This document shows positions 11,622 through 23,932 of a stretch of DNA of 64,000 nt, one piece after another. Position numbers and translations under genes: made by a program. Within the stretch, counting starts at the first letter, position 1. Each line of letters begins with the position of its first letter. A model generated the notes under the pieces. That model was not told the origin of the DNA. It saw nothing but the letters and a program-made list of their open reading frames with translations, and did not search any database. Location: contig JAMXSV010000024.1 of NCBI GenBank assembly GCA_027559495.1, forward strand, positions 1 to 64,000, read 5' to 3'. Origin of the DNA: Aurifilum marmelostoma (lineage: Eukaryota; Ascomycota; Sordariomycetes; Diaporthales; Cryphonectriaceae).

Positions 11622-12126
11622 CAAAAGCCGTCATGGTCTAGGGGATGCGAGAGCTCTCCAAAAGTACACTCTCGCATTCAGGGACACGCGTACAGAACTG
11701 ATTATCGGCTTCGGCGCATTATTACCTGGTGTATCTATGCTCGAGGATGCACGGCTCAACTACCGTGGCATAGTGAAAGATTTACGCATAGTAGCCGTTG
11801 TCCCGAGCGGCAATAAGCAACTTAGGTGTTCTTGATCGATTGCGCATCGAGGGTTCATTTGAAAAAGCATCTTATAGCGTATATCTTGTTTTATGACCTT
11901 GACTTTGAATCCCTTCGACTTGAATCTGGAGTTGGGTGCCTCGTGAGCACCTACACACCCGTCTCCTCCCTCATCTGGGCACTATTGATGAACTCGCACC
12001 TTTCAAACAGTTTCTCCCAAGCCACAGCCTCTTCAGCGTGGGATTTTTTCGTATTGACTTTTTGAACAGTGACACGTTCCCCGATATACTTGGGAAGGTC
12101 CACCAAACACCTGCAGAGAGTGTCTT
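11622..12126. other. Gene-free stretch, 0.5 kb
   Basis: Lies between the 3' ends of the SAT4-type gene and the carboxylesterase remnant. Only overlapping short frames without family resemblance are seen. I see no gene here. Confidence 0.4.
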
Positions 12127-12815
12127 CTAGGAAACCCAGCCACCCACTCCTCCTCGGCTGTGCCAGCAAATCTTCAGAGACCATTCCCCTTCGGGGACGC
12201 CGGAGTTTATAAATATAGCGATGACCCGACTGACCTCCTTGGCCGTGGCAAGCTGCGGTGCCAGCCGCCTCCACCAAGCCGCTGCACATCCAGCAAATAA
12301 GGTATGTCGCTGAGATGCGCGACACGCCAAAAGGGCACGCCCATCATCTCGAAGGAGGGGCCGTCTCGCGTGGCACTGTGCTCGTACAAACGCACATTTA
12401 CACCCCCCTGCTCCTTGGCCACGTTCGCCATTCCTCGCGTACTGCCACGCAAAGTCTATCACAGACCACGTAAACCATAGGTCTCTGTTCATTTGCGCGG
12501 CGCGATAGTACTGTGGCGACACAACGGCCCGAACGTCCGAACCCATATACTCACCATCCTCGAGCTGATATAGCTCTAAGGGCCTCGTTTTAGTCATCAT
12601 TGACAGCCCATGTGGCCGTAGCCCGAAGCTAGCCAATACGTCCTCGTCACTGGCCGTTGTGGGCAGAGCATACCATGCCCCTTCATTGGTAACCCTAGCC
12701 GTGATGATGGGGATATTCTTGGCATCCACCCTCCCGGCCCGAATGAGCTGAGAGAGCCGGTCCGGCAAGAGTCCTGGGCTGTCTCCAGCAGATGTTTTTC
12801 GTCACAAAAGCTTCC
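12127..12815 (-). pseudogene. Type-B carboxylesterase, C-terminal relic
   Basis: The reverse strand encodes the C-terminal part of a type-B carboxylesterase: GLLPDRLSQLIRAGR, IPIITARVTNEGAWYAL, SPQYYRAAQMNRDLWFT, VRLYEHSATRDGPSFEM, GVPFWRVAHLSDIPYLL. The frame changes near 12,450 (after FAWQYAR) and returns near 12,260 (before ATAKEVSRVIAIFINSGVP). A stop lies just upstream of 12,815. There is no catalytic-Ser (GESAG-type) half upstream, because the hydantoinase gene's end comes 0.5 kb later. So it is truncated and carries two compensating frameshifts. The family role is ester hydrolysis; this copy cannot make a working enzyme. Confidence 0.7.
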
Positions 12816-13319
12816 TATTCTGTAGAACGGCAGGTTTTCGTGTTTTCCCACGAAATCGTCGCCGCCGAACTTGAAATCAACCGTTGGAGACGAAATCTAC
12901 GTAGTCTATAGGATATGAGCACCAAAAGCCTTGCGAGAGTAGCCCAGCCTACACTTATAGCTTGATATCTTCTTCTAAGACCTGATTAAATTGATACGAA
13001 AGGGCCCGGAACAAGGTAGATAGGAGCTCCAGAGAGAGAAGAGTTTGGGCCATGCAGCGAAACCTAGTATATGACCGCGCACTGGCCTGTTTTGGTCTTG
13101 GCGCGTTTGGTATCGCAAATATCATCAAGGTACGTTGACACTAGTTATTACAGATAGCTTCACAAAAATTAAGTGCAGTATTTCATGAGAATCACTAACT
13201 GTAACGCAAACGATATCGTAGTTACCAGCGTCCGATGCAGAGCGAGAGCAATTATAATTTTATTAAGGTTTCGATTTGAAACAAAATTAGAAGACCCTTG
13301 AATCTACTGCAAGCGCTGA

Positions 13320-16300
13320 TTATGCAGCATAATCCTCGATAACGCTTCGCGGTGGCGCGTACTCTCCAACACCAATGAACGGTATTGCTAGTCCAAAGCC
13401 AGCAGGACCACCAACCGCAAGTCCCTCTTCCGTCTTCCACAACGGATGGGCCGGCATTGCAATGACACTGACATGAAGTCCATACCTCAGCTCCTGTGAC
13501 CCAATGGCCTCACCATCCTGGCCTAGGATCGAGATCAGGTCTGGCACGGTGCACACAATCTCGTCGACCTCATTACCAGCTGCATCCGCACACGCTGCGT
13601 ATAGGTATTCATTCTGAAATGGGATGATCATGTGACGGGGAGGGCCCTCGGACATTGCTGATGCCATGACATCGGTGTTTTCTTCTTCAAGCAGCACGCT
13701 GCCCATGGTGTAGCCCTTGCCTATGTCCCTGCGGACGTCGATGATTTTGCCGGTAAAGAGTAGCTTCCCCGCCGTAGTGGCAAACTGGAAATGACATCAA
13801 TCAGCTACGACTTTCAGACGGTGGGACGCTTTAACGAAGCCGACTCACGATGGCGTCAACGTAGTTGATCTTGCTCCTGCGTGCGCGGTGCACAGCATGG
13901 CCTAGATACCAGGCTTGCGATATGGTGTTGGGCACAGCGAGGGACTTGATTATATCAGCACCCAACGGGCGAGCGCACACCGCACATCCGAGACCCAGCT
14001 CTACGGCGGTTGTCCGCAAGAGCCCTTCTACACGCAGCGGGCTCTCAGCTTGCTATAAGGTATGTTAGGCTGCTTTCACTCAAGATAATTATAGATCTTG
14101 TTACTCACCATAATGACAGTCGAGTTGCCTTTGGCGTCACTCAGCGAGCACGGGGTGATAGGGTTGCCGTAGACGTAAAGAGTTGCTGCTTCCGGTCAAC
14201 AAATGGCTGCACATGTCATGGTATATGGGCTTCAACCTTACCGTGATACATTGTTGGATATGCTCTACCCATTGCGTCGCCATCAACAACCGGTATATCG
14301 TAATGGACTCCCGTGGCGAAAGGGCTCATGCCATTGCCTCCTCCTCTATTGAGAGCTGTCAGCGGCGATCAACAAACCAGGTAGTGCTATCTTACTGACA
14401 TTTCGTCAGCCAAGATCGCATCGATCTTATCAATGCCTAGAATTTTCTTGACTGTCTCAATCCCCGTGGTGATCTCAGAGCCGCTACCGATCCGCTCGTT
14501 GATGACACTTGGAGCGCCATACCAAGAGCCGAAACCCACAAGATTTGAGTCGTTCAAAGACTTCGGAGACACTACACGCATCTTGCCGGCGCCGCCTTCG
14601 TTGCGCAGGATGTTCAACCCAGCCAGCAGCTCTAGGTATGATGGTCCGCCGCCTCCCGTGCCGAGGATACCAGTGCCAGTGGCAATCAACTCTAAATCGA
14701 CTTCGGAAATATACCACACTCCGTCCCGGACTTGGGGCCGGTACTCATCCAAGTCGACTTTGGATGCTGGTTTGGTCGTTGGCTCAGCTGCGTCGGTCAC
14801 GCGAACCTTGACACCTTCCTCTTGTGGCTCCTCCAAGTGCTCACCTGGCGGCGTCGCTTCGGGCTGACTGGCCGCAATCGCAGACTCGGGAGTTGCCAGA
14901 GCCCCTACAGCCTTGATTACCAGCCTTATCGCCTTGTTGGCCGTATATTGCAAGGGAATTTTGTCGATAGTCACCACCTTGACATCGCTTGGATCGGCGC
15001 CTTTTTGCACGGCGGCATGAATGGCTTGTTCACAGGCAGCCACTATAACTGCTTTCTCATCCTTGCCTTCCAAAATTTCAATAAGATCAACCTCTCCAGC
15101 AACCTTTGCAATTGCAGCTCCAACGGCATTTGCTGCATCGTGATGAATTGGCTTCTCCCACTTGGCGACGTTGCCGAGCTTCTCAGTCACGAGTAAAGAT
15201 CCGCCCCCGACGAGCAGGACATGAACCGGCACTGCGGACATCTTCATCTTCTCGATGACGCATTCAAGCATCTGCTTCATCTGCTGCTGGGCCAGCTGAA
15301 TAGTGGATGCAGGGATGTGCACGACCTTGGAAGCATCGCCAAGCTGGGCCATTCCCGAAGCGACCACGATGTCGGTGGAGGTTAACGTCGGGCCGCCAAA
15401 CACCAGAGCTTGCTCGGTCAGAAAATGGCCAACCGAATCTGGACCAACCGAGACCACGCCCGTCTCGGGGGCTACCTGGACCTTGCTCCCACCTCCGAGG
15501 CCTATAGAAATGACCTCGGGCATAGAAAAAGCGGTCCGGACGCCGCCCATCTCAACAAAATTTGGTGCTTGTCGCGGAAACCCCGAAGGAAGCAAAGCAC
15601 AGACGTCAGTAGTCGTGCCACCGATGTCAACGACCAATACTTGGTGGTCTGGCCCCTCGGAAGAAGCTGTCTCGCCGTCGACCTGCACAGCATGCGGCTT
15701 ATCCAGGCCCGCGAGAAATGCTGCCCCCGTCATGCTATTGGTAGGACCGCTACCAAATGTCTTGATGGGAAGCTTGGCAGCGGCCTCGGCGTCGATCAGG
15801 GTGCCGTCGTTCTGGGAAAGGTACAGAGGGCATTGAAGCTGCAGGCGCCGCATAGCCATCTTGAAGCTTCGAATGGTCTTCTCGGCGGTTTCCAGAATCG
15901 CGGCGTTGAGGATAGTAGCGTTTTCCCGTTCTAGAAATCCTGGTGGGCCAATGTCGCGGCTGCATACAATCTTGAGGGAGGGGTCGATGGCAAGCATCTG
16001 CTTCCGGCACTCTTCCTCATGGATGCCACCATGGTCAAGGGGGGGAGAAAACCTGGACTAGATGTCAGTCTCCATAGCATTCAAGTAGAGGAGGAATGCA
16101 TGGTAAGCCCCCCCCGGGGGGGGGAGAAGCGCTTCCTTACTCCCACGATAGCAATCGCCTTGAGCGACTTGGCCTGAATTTTCTCTACGCAGCGCTTAAT
16201 CTGTATCGGATCTAGGGGTGCAATTTCGCGACCATCGATTTCAAGACCACCGTCCAAGAACCAAGCACCTCCCTCCATGACCCGACGCAAACCAACTGGA

Positions 16301-16623
16301 AAGTCAGTGAAGGGCGGTATCTGCCGTGTGAATGGTCCGCAGAGCCGTACGACGGCGACTCTGCTGAGACGGCGCGCATCGGCCTCAATCAAGGCGTTGA
16401 TGAAGTGTGTTGTCCCAATGGTAACGCTCAGCAGGGATGTCTTGAGCGCGCCGGATTTGGTCAACACAGTCTCAATGGCTGTCGTTATACCGGATGTAAC
16501 ATCAGCTGTGGTGGGAGACTTGCACGAAGCCAGAACACCGCGGTCAGGCGTGTTGAACGCCGTCACATCCAACAGGGCGGCGTCTGTGTTGGTTCCGCCG
16601 ACGTCGACTCCGATGCGATACAT
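13320..16623 (-). CDS. Hydantoinase A / DUF917 fusion protein
   Basis: A protein of about 1,000 residues from six exons. The start is MYRIGVDVGGTNTDAALLD (16623), preceded by a 0.5 kb shared promoter. The HyuA-type half shows both ASKHA phosphate motifs, VDVGGTNTD near residue 5 and VDIGGTTTDV in the large exon, plus IGTTHFINALIEAD. The C-terminal third is a DUF917 domain: LIATGTGILGTGGGGPSYL, DEMSRGGGNGMSPF, PVVDGDAMGRAYPTMYH and the ending PPRSVIEDYAA. Intron 1 is best read as 16140-16058 (acceptor CTAG, giving SRFSPPLDHGG). HyuA proteins hydrolyse cyclic amides (hydantoins, 5-oxoproline) with ATP, normally with a HyuB partner. Here HyuB is absent and DUF917 is fused instead, so the substrate is unknown. 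The divergent permease supports a catabolic role on an imported N-heterocycle. Confidence 0.85.
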
Positions 16624-17115
16624 GTTTGCGATCCTGTAGGATATAATTCGGCTATGTTCTTCTGTCCAAATTTGGCGCAAGTTCTAGTGTGTGATGGATT
16701 CAAGGGAGTGAAATTGTGCTGTCACTCCCTTTTTGCGCGAAGTGAGGCATTATTGTCCCCACAATAAGTGGTAACAAGTAATTATTACTCGAGTGGCGCG
16801 ACAAATTTAGTTTGCGTAATGACTATCACTTGGCAATGATTGCCTTGTCCAGATTCTGTTTGTGGCGTTCAACTGAGCTGCACTATTAATGAAATGATAA
16901 CAGGTGAAAGATGTCGGCTGGGTCCTGAGAAGGCGCCCAATAACAATAGGCATCGTTATCAAGACTAGGTTGCGCATGAGATTGATGTAGTTTAAATGGC
17001 TGCCGGAAGCTGCCGCAAAAATGATACAAAAAGTATTGCCGCCTCCCAAGGCCGGTATCGCAGCTGACCTCTCAAATTGTTTCATTCAATCAGTTTGTCC
17101 CAATCCATCGCCACG
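16624..17115. promoter_or_regulatory. Shared promoter of the hydantoinase-type gene and the NCS1 permease
   Basis: 492 bp between two divergent start codons, so both promoters are here. Two HGATAR (GATA-factor) matches are visible, TGATAA near 16,894 and its complement near 16,954. That is about what chance gives, so nitrogen (AreA) control is possible but unproven. No other motif stands out. Confidence 0.4.
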
Positions 17116-19077
17116 ATGTCGTCCTGGGCGGCGAAGCTGAGAGTTTCTCAGGTGACAGAGACGTCTCGTTGGATTGTGAGTTTGTGCCTGCGCAAGATCA
17201 ATTGACCGCACCTGGTTACTGATGGTATCAATAGAACAATGACATCCGGCCGATCGAATCGGGACGTCGCACGTGGGGCTTTATCACGTTTAACAATTAC
17301 TGGCTCCTCATCAATACCAACATCTCGACGTATTTGACGGGAAGCGCTTTGATTCCTTTGGGGTTGACATGGTGGCAGGCATTTATCTGCATTATCATCG
17401 GTAACTTGCTGGCGGCCGGAGCCACGGTCGTCAATTCGCTGCCAGGAGCTTATTACCATGGTAGGCTACCTTCTGAATACTGTCCCGTGGTGTCAGAGCT
17501 TGCAACTGACGTGATCAAAGTCGGTTACCCTGTCATCAACCGTGCCGTCTGGGGCATGTGGGCGTCGCAATTCGCCGTCTGGAATCGCATCTTCTTATCA
17601 CTCGGTAAGCGACTAGAAGTACTGTAACACCCGCCTCGTGCTTGTGACTAACGTCTCTCAAGTGTGGTACGGGTATACTGCGTGGATCGGCGGGGAGTGT
17701 GTATACGTGATGCTGCAATCCTGGGACCCCAACCTGGAAGCACACGTTCCCAATCTCATGCCGGACGACACTGGTATGACGACCGCCGCATTCATGGCCT
17801 ACGTTATATTCATGATCATCAGCGCCCCCGTAGGATGGATCCGGCCACACAAGCTGGAGAAGTTCTTCTATATCTCTAGCTCTATCACCATGGTGTTCTT
17901 CCTCGTCTTTCTGATCTGGTCCCTTGCCAGCATGGGCTCTAAAGGCTTCGGTGACACCATCAGCAGCGTTACAGAGCTGCCGAGCAATGGCGCCTCTGAC
18001 AGCCTGCCTTGGCTGATGGTCTACGGCATCATGTCTACAATCGGCTCAATCGCTGCGGGCATCCTGAATCAGAACGATTACGCGCGTTTCGCAGCTGCTC
18101 CTAGACATGCTATTCTTGGGCAGGCGATTCCATTCCCTGTCTACGGTATCATCTGCTCCATGATTGGTATTCTGGTCACCGCCGCGACCCAGCAACGTTT
18201 TGGAGGTGAGGCCATCTGGAACCCGGCCGCGTTGCTGTCACAACTGATCGTCGACAACCCTACGGCCGGTACACGTGCCGCGTGCTTCTTTGCGGGTTTG
18301 GCCCTGGTCATTTCGCAAATTGGTGTGAATGTACCAGGCAATGCGTTGGGCGGTGGCTTTGATCTCGCGGCTACTTTCCCAAAGTATATCAACATCCGCC
18401 GCGGCACCTTTGTAAGTGGATTTCAAATCTCGCGTGCTGTGGGGCATTACCTTACTAAATTTCTCCAGATCACTATGCTCTTTAGTCCTATTGTGAATCC
18501 ATGGCGGCTGGTCAATACCGCCACAACCTTTCTCACGGTACTATCCTCATACTCGGTATTTCTAGGTCCCATGACCGGCATCATGGTCGCGAGCTACTTG
18601 CTAGTCAACCGAAAGAGAATCAATGTTGATGATCTATACAATGGGTCTTCCAGCAGTGTCTACTGGTACAGCGCCGGCATCAACTGGCGCGCCCCTGTGG
18701 CTGTAAGTCCTGATAAATTCCTCTATCAATGTCTTGTTTATTTTACTAAAAGTGTAATTCAGTGGATCGTCGGTGTAGCTCCGTGTCTTCCCGGCTTCAT
18801 CGCCGCCGTGAATACTTCCGTGAGCGTTCCTGCAGGGCTGACAGAACTCTATTACATGAACTACCTGTACGGATTTCTTTCGAGTGGTTTCGTGTATGCC
18901 GTACTGCACGAGTTCCTTCCTGCTGCCAGACTCAATGCTTTCGTCAAGGATGGTACCACGGCGGAGCAGACAATGGTTTACTACAGACAGAAGTGGGAGA
19001 TGGAGGACAGCGACCGCCATGCTGTGATGGATGATATCAACAAGGGCAATGATCATCAGTCTGTTATTGCTGTTTGA
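17116..19077 (+). CDS. NCS1-family (Fur-type) permease
   Basis: Multi-exon gene starting MSSWAAKLRVSQVTETSRWI, with about 12 membrane segments. Family landmarks are DIRPIESGRRTWGFITFNNYW, GYPVINRAVWGMWASQF, WYGYTAWIGGECVYVML, GILNQNDYARFA (the SYQDFARF-like motif), GVNVPGNALGGGFDLAATFPKYINIRRG and YMNYLYGFLSSGFVY. Fungal Fur-type NCS1 carriers import uracil, allantoin, uridine, uric acid or hydantoin-like rings by H+ symport at the plasma membrane. Introns include 17461-17520 (60 nt, no stop, see findings) and ones after NIRRGTF and after RAPVA. It is divergent from the HyuA-DUF917 gene, which suggests it delivers that enzyme's substrate (inference). Exact specificity cannot be read from the sequence. 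Confidence 0.88.
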
Positions 19078-21235
19078 CCAGGGCAATTTCCAGTGCATAG
19101 CCAGTGTTAAAAGGTACCAGCATTGAGCTTGTCTCAACCCAACTTAAAAAGTGGAAGGCCGGAAGAGAGCTCGGGTGTTTGTGGAACGTAGCATTCGAGA
19201 AGGCAAGCTAGAGCACATTACTTATGATAAGGATTGCAATCATTCTAATATCCTAAAGTAGCGAAACTGTTTATGTTATCCAAAGCTATGTGAAGGATTA
19301 TAATCCTTGCACACAGAGACACAGTTCAGGGTCCAATGCAGGCTAGATCCTGCCATACTACAAGGGTGAGCCCCTCTTGCACGCTTTTGTTGAGCTCCGC
19401 AATTTTTCAGCATTCATTGGTTATCATAAACTCAGGAGCAACTCCATTGCCTTCACAGTTGTAACGAAATGCGAGATGCGGAGCGCAGGAGATCAGCGAA
19501 GGATATGTGCAGACTCGGCAGGCTAAATGAGTAGTATCAGCGAGGTTTATAATCTGATACTTAGTACATGACACTTTAATTCGAAAATGATGGAAGTTTT
19601 GGCGGTACATAGTACGTGGTACCCTGGAGAGCTCAACGTTACAAGGTCGCCATCGGCAACGGCAAATTCATCCCCAGCATTCCGGTGACGAAACTTCGAA
19701 AAAGGCTAAGCGAAAGTACATTCATACTCTGACCAGCCCTGCATGCACGTTAGTCGGTCATGTAAAGCATAGAAGTGAGGTTATATCGTCTGATCTAGAT
19801 AGTCAGAGTGTCCCTTGTCAAGTGTGATCATATATAGTTTGCACATGGCAACATAGTGCTAGCTTTAATCTTGAGCAAGTGAATTTGTCATACATTATAT
19901 ACCAGATATACATGATTTGAAATCGCCACTGCCCAACTGTGGAGACCCCGTAGGTTGCATTTGTACCATGGAACCTCAAATTGCGAAGCCGCTGTGAGAT
20001 TCCGGAAACTGAGGCATACGGGATTGAGGGTTGAGTGGGGTGATGGGTGTCGCGAGCGAGGCACAGTGCCGCGGGCTCGCCACCTTCATCCCGGTATCTC
20101 AAGCGAATCCCGGGAATGGCTTCTATGTGGGAAAATGCAAGCCGTACGATCTACATAGCAGTATGACGAGTTGACTAATCATTACCGAGGGATTGCCCAA
20201 GAAGACCAAGGGTCGGCGGTGAAGTGGCAGACGAGAGAACAATGATGGCCTCCTGAGCTGTATCAGTGTTTCCTTACGTAGCAACTTGGGAACAAATATC
20301 GTCTGTTATTCGCTATGGTAATTATGTAAGTCCATAGTTTATGTCGTGTATTATGTAGCGGAACACTCAAGACAGGGCGGCGCCTCTAGATGGCTACTGA
20401 ATGGTCCTTGGGACATTGCTTATTCGAGCAATGATGTTGAATAATCCTATTAGCCTGAATGGGCGACTGTTGAGATAATCCTGCCCAAAGCGTACATTAA
20501 TAAACTTGCAACGCCTTGGCTTGCATCGTCCCACTTGCTTTACTGCAGTGTTGGTCATATACAACCAGGTACACCATATACGTGTGTTCCCACCGTGCCG
20601 TCACCTTCCGGATATTACATTGTACCCCGTACAATATGTACATAGTTGGCTTTTGTGGTTCCTGAAAATGGTGGGCTCCCCGGCTCGAATTGTGTAGATC
20701 CATCATTTTCAAAGAACTGGTAGCAAGCTGCATCCTAGTCATCACCGCGCGCGTCCAACAGGGCCCACCTAGGTAGGGTGTTAGTTGTACGGCAAAGTAG
20801 CATTGAAACATACACCCACCGAGGATAGGCCCCACTCTGGTGACACTTTATCAAAAAGCCAGTTCGCCCCGTGCTCAGCACGAATGATCCAAAGGTTTTG
20901 CATAATATCTTATGTATAATTGGCTACTTGCGTCAAGGGCCCTTGATTTTAACGTTAACGACATAATTAGCTACCTCCGCGATCAAGAATTGAGGTCCAC
21001 TTGACCCGATCACGATGCTCGTACCTAAGTATGGGCTTGTAAGAAGCAAAGATATGATTACAAGCCGATTAGACGTCCGTTGGCAGATAACTTTGCTCCG
21101 GCCAGCTCGCACGTGTCGAATAAATGAGCCCTGGATTGAGATATTTAACGGGTCATCCTGCTCAGATTGCACATCTCCTGGTCCCCCGAGTAGCATCACC
21201 ACCTCCTTGTTAAACAACTCTGTCCCTTTGTCAAG
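19078..21235. other. Gene-free stretch, 2.2 kb
   Basis: Only short, conflicting frames lie between the permease and the catalase-peroxidase. I see no family resemblance, RNA gene or clear repeat. The right-hand part must contain the katG promoter. Confidence 0.5.
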
Positions 21236-23932
21236 ATGTGTCAACTTTCACTCCGATCATGCCTCCAGGCTCTTGTCGTTGCTTTGCCCGTAGTCGGTGG
21301 AGCTTCTTGTCCCTTTTCTGGGCAGCAGCAAGAGGGCTCAGTAATGCCGAAGGCCCACCACATACTGAACCGCCGTGCCGATAATACCTCGGACACCCGT
21401 TTCGGCACGTGCTCGGCCAAGAGCGATGTCGCAGGCGGGGGAACAAGGAGCTGGGATTGGTGGCCATGCAATCTGAATCTCCGTGTTCTCCGTCAGGGAA
21501 GTGCCGAGTCAAACCCATATGGTGACGACTTCGACTACAAATCAGCCTTTAACTCACTAGATTGTATGTCTGCTAGCTTTCAGAAATACTCGTCGAGTGT
21601 ATACATTATGACGCTAATTGGTAGTCCACAGTTGACGGGGTCAAGAACGACCTGAAGGCTCTGTTGACAGAGTCACAAGACTGGTGGCCTGCTGACTTCG
21701 GAACCTATGGTGGGCTGTTCATCCGCATGGCATGGCATAGCTCTGGAACGTACCGCGCCTTCGATGGGCGAGGTGGTGCAGGCATGGTATGTAAAATCGT
21801 GATATACTGTGCTCTGGAGTTGCTTCATGCTGACTCAAAGACGTCCTACATAGGGTCAGCAACGCTTTTCTCCCCTGTCAAGCTGGCCTGATAATCAGAA
21901 TCTAGACAAGGCTCGTCGTCTGATCTGGCCTATCAAGCAAAAGTACGGCCGGAAGATCTCGTGGGGGGATCTGATCGTTCTAGCCGGGAATGTGGCTCTG
22001 GAGTCCTTTGGCTTTCCGATATTGGGCTATGGTGGTGGCCGCATCGACACCTGGCAGGCAGACGAGGCCATTTACTGGGGATCCGAGACCGAGTGGTTCC
22101 CCGAAGGCGACGACCAGCGATATAACGGCAGCACGGATATTTATGGTCGGGCCAACGGTCTTGAGGTGCCACTGGCAAACACCAATATGGGGCTCATCTA
22201 CGTGGATCCTGTCGGTCCCCATGGTATCCCTGATCCCAAGGCATCGGCTCTGGACATCAGGACCACGTTCACTCGTATGGGAATGAACGACAGAGAAACA
22301 GTTGCTCTGATCGCTGGAGGACACGCCTTTGGTATGTTTATCATGGAGAATCACGACAGCATGCAGTATCAAGAAGGTGACTGATGTGTTTGTGCAGGCA
22401 AAACACACGGGGCCGCCAGTAGTGATGACTATGTCGGGCCAGCGCCAGCAGCTGCGGGTATCGAAGAACAGCAGTTTGGCTGGGCCAACAATTATAAATC
22501 CGGTGCTGGTCCTGATACTATAACCTCTGGTATAGAGGTAGTCTGGAGCAAGACGCCGACAAAATGGGGCAATGACTACCTACACAGCCTACTCACAAAC
22601 ACGTGGGTGCTTCAGAGGGGCCCTGGTGGTGCATGGCAGTGGTATGCGCCGAATGGCACGAGGGACTATCCAAACGCCTTTTCAAATTCGACCTTTAACC
22701 TGCCTAGGATGTTAACTTCCGATCTCGCTCTAAGAGAGGATCCGACATATTACAACATCTGCATGATGTATCTGAACAACTTCACAATGTTCACGGAGGA
22801 CTTCTCCAAAGCTTGGTGAGCGCATACCTTCGTCATTCTCTTATTGACTTGTCTATTTTCATCACCATGCTCGTCAGACCACGAGGTTTGGTTATTAGAG
22901 TATTAGTCCTCCGAACATCATTCGGCATTTCTGACTCTCTGAGACAGGTTCAAATTGACTCACCGCGACATGGGCCCTTTGTCTCGTTACTTGGGCCCCG
23001 AGGTCCCGGCTGAGAAATTCATCTGGCAGGATCCCTTGCCTGACGCAAACGGGCCGATGATCAGTGATGCAGGCATCTCCTCACTGAAAAAGCAGATTCT
23101 AGACTCCGGCCTGAGTCGCTCTGCTCTGGTCTCTACGGCCTGGGCATCAGGATCCACGTTCCGGTTTACAGACAACCGAGGAGGTGCCGATGGTGGGCGG
23201 ATCTGCTTGGAGCCTCAGATCAGCTGGGATGTTAACACCGGCGCCGGCACGAACCTGTCAGCGGTCCTCAGCACCTTGAAGGCCATTCAAAGATCCTATA
23301 ACACCGGCTCAGAACAGGTTTCCCTTGCAGACCTAATCGTTCTTGGTGGGAGCGCTGCAGTTGAAGAGGCGGCTCGCGATGCCGGTTATGCAAACATCAG
23401 CGTGCCATTCCTTCAAGGTCGCCTAGACGCCACTCAGGATCAGACCGATATCAACACTTTCGGATATCTGAAACCACAGGTAGACGGCTTCCGGAACTAC
23501 GGCAGGGGTACCGCACGCGCTAGAACTGAAGCATTTTTAATCGATCGGGCGAACCTCCTCGGCTTGACACCTCCAGAACTAACAGTCCTCATCGGAGGCT
23601 TGCGGGTTCTGAATACGAATTATGATGGTTCGAGTCACGGCATTCTCACAGATTCACCTGGCCAGTTGACCAACGACTTCTTTGTGAACCTGCTCGACGT
23701 GAGAACCAAGTGGTCCGGCATTGACGGAGATGAAATATTCCAAGGAATTGATCGATCAACGGGGGCCAAGAAGTGGACTGCCACGCGTAACGATCTCATT
23801 TTCGGCTCACATGACGAGCTACGTGCTCTGTCCGAAGTATACGCGATGGCCGACTCTGGCGAGAAGTTCGTCCAGGATTTTGTGGCTGCTTGGAACAAGG
23901 TGATGAATTCGGATAGGTTCGACGTTGAATGA
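21236..23932 (+). CDS. katG2: Secreted catalase-peroxidase
   Basis: Five exons encode a bifunctional haem catalase-peroxidase of about 750 residues. An N-terminal signal peptide (hydrophobic SCLQALVVALPVVGGASC) marks the extracellular fungal type; cytosolic KatG1 lacks it. The distal haem site is LFIRMAWHSSGTYR. The Trp there, Tyr in GLIYVDPVGP and Met in TFTRMGMNDRE form the Met-Tyr-Trp adduct needed for catalase activity. The proximal His is in GGHAFGKTHGA. A degenerate C-terminal peroxidase-like domain ends NKVMNSDRFDVE. Introns lie at about 21564-21630, 21787-21852, 22334-22398 and 22817-22948, and all keep frame. It removes hydrogen peroxide outside the cell. The gene stands alone between long intergenic stretches. 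Confidence 0.92.

Noticed and set aside
13053..13130. Exon-like start MQRNLVYDRALACFGLGAFG followed by a GTACGT donor
   Set aside because: It looks like the first exon of a small membrane protein, but no continuing exon is found before the hydantoinase 3' end at 13,320. Perhaps a relic; not enough to call.
15303..15934. Long plus-strand frames inside the hydantoinase gene
   Set aside because: They are antisense shadows of the HyuA exon, which has clear phosphate-binding motifs.
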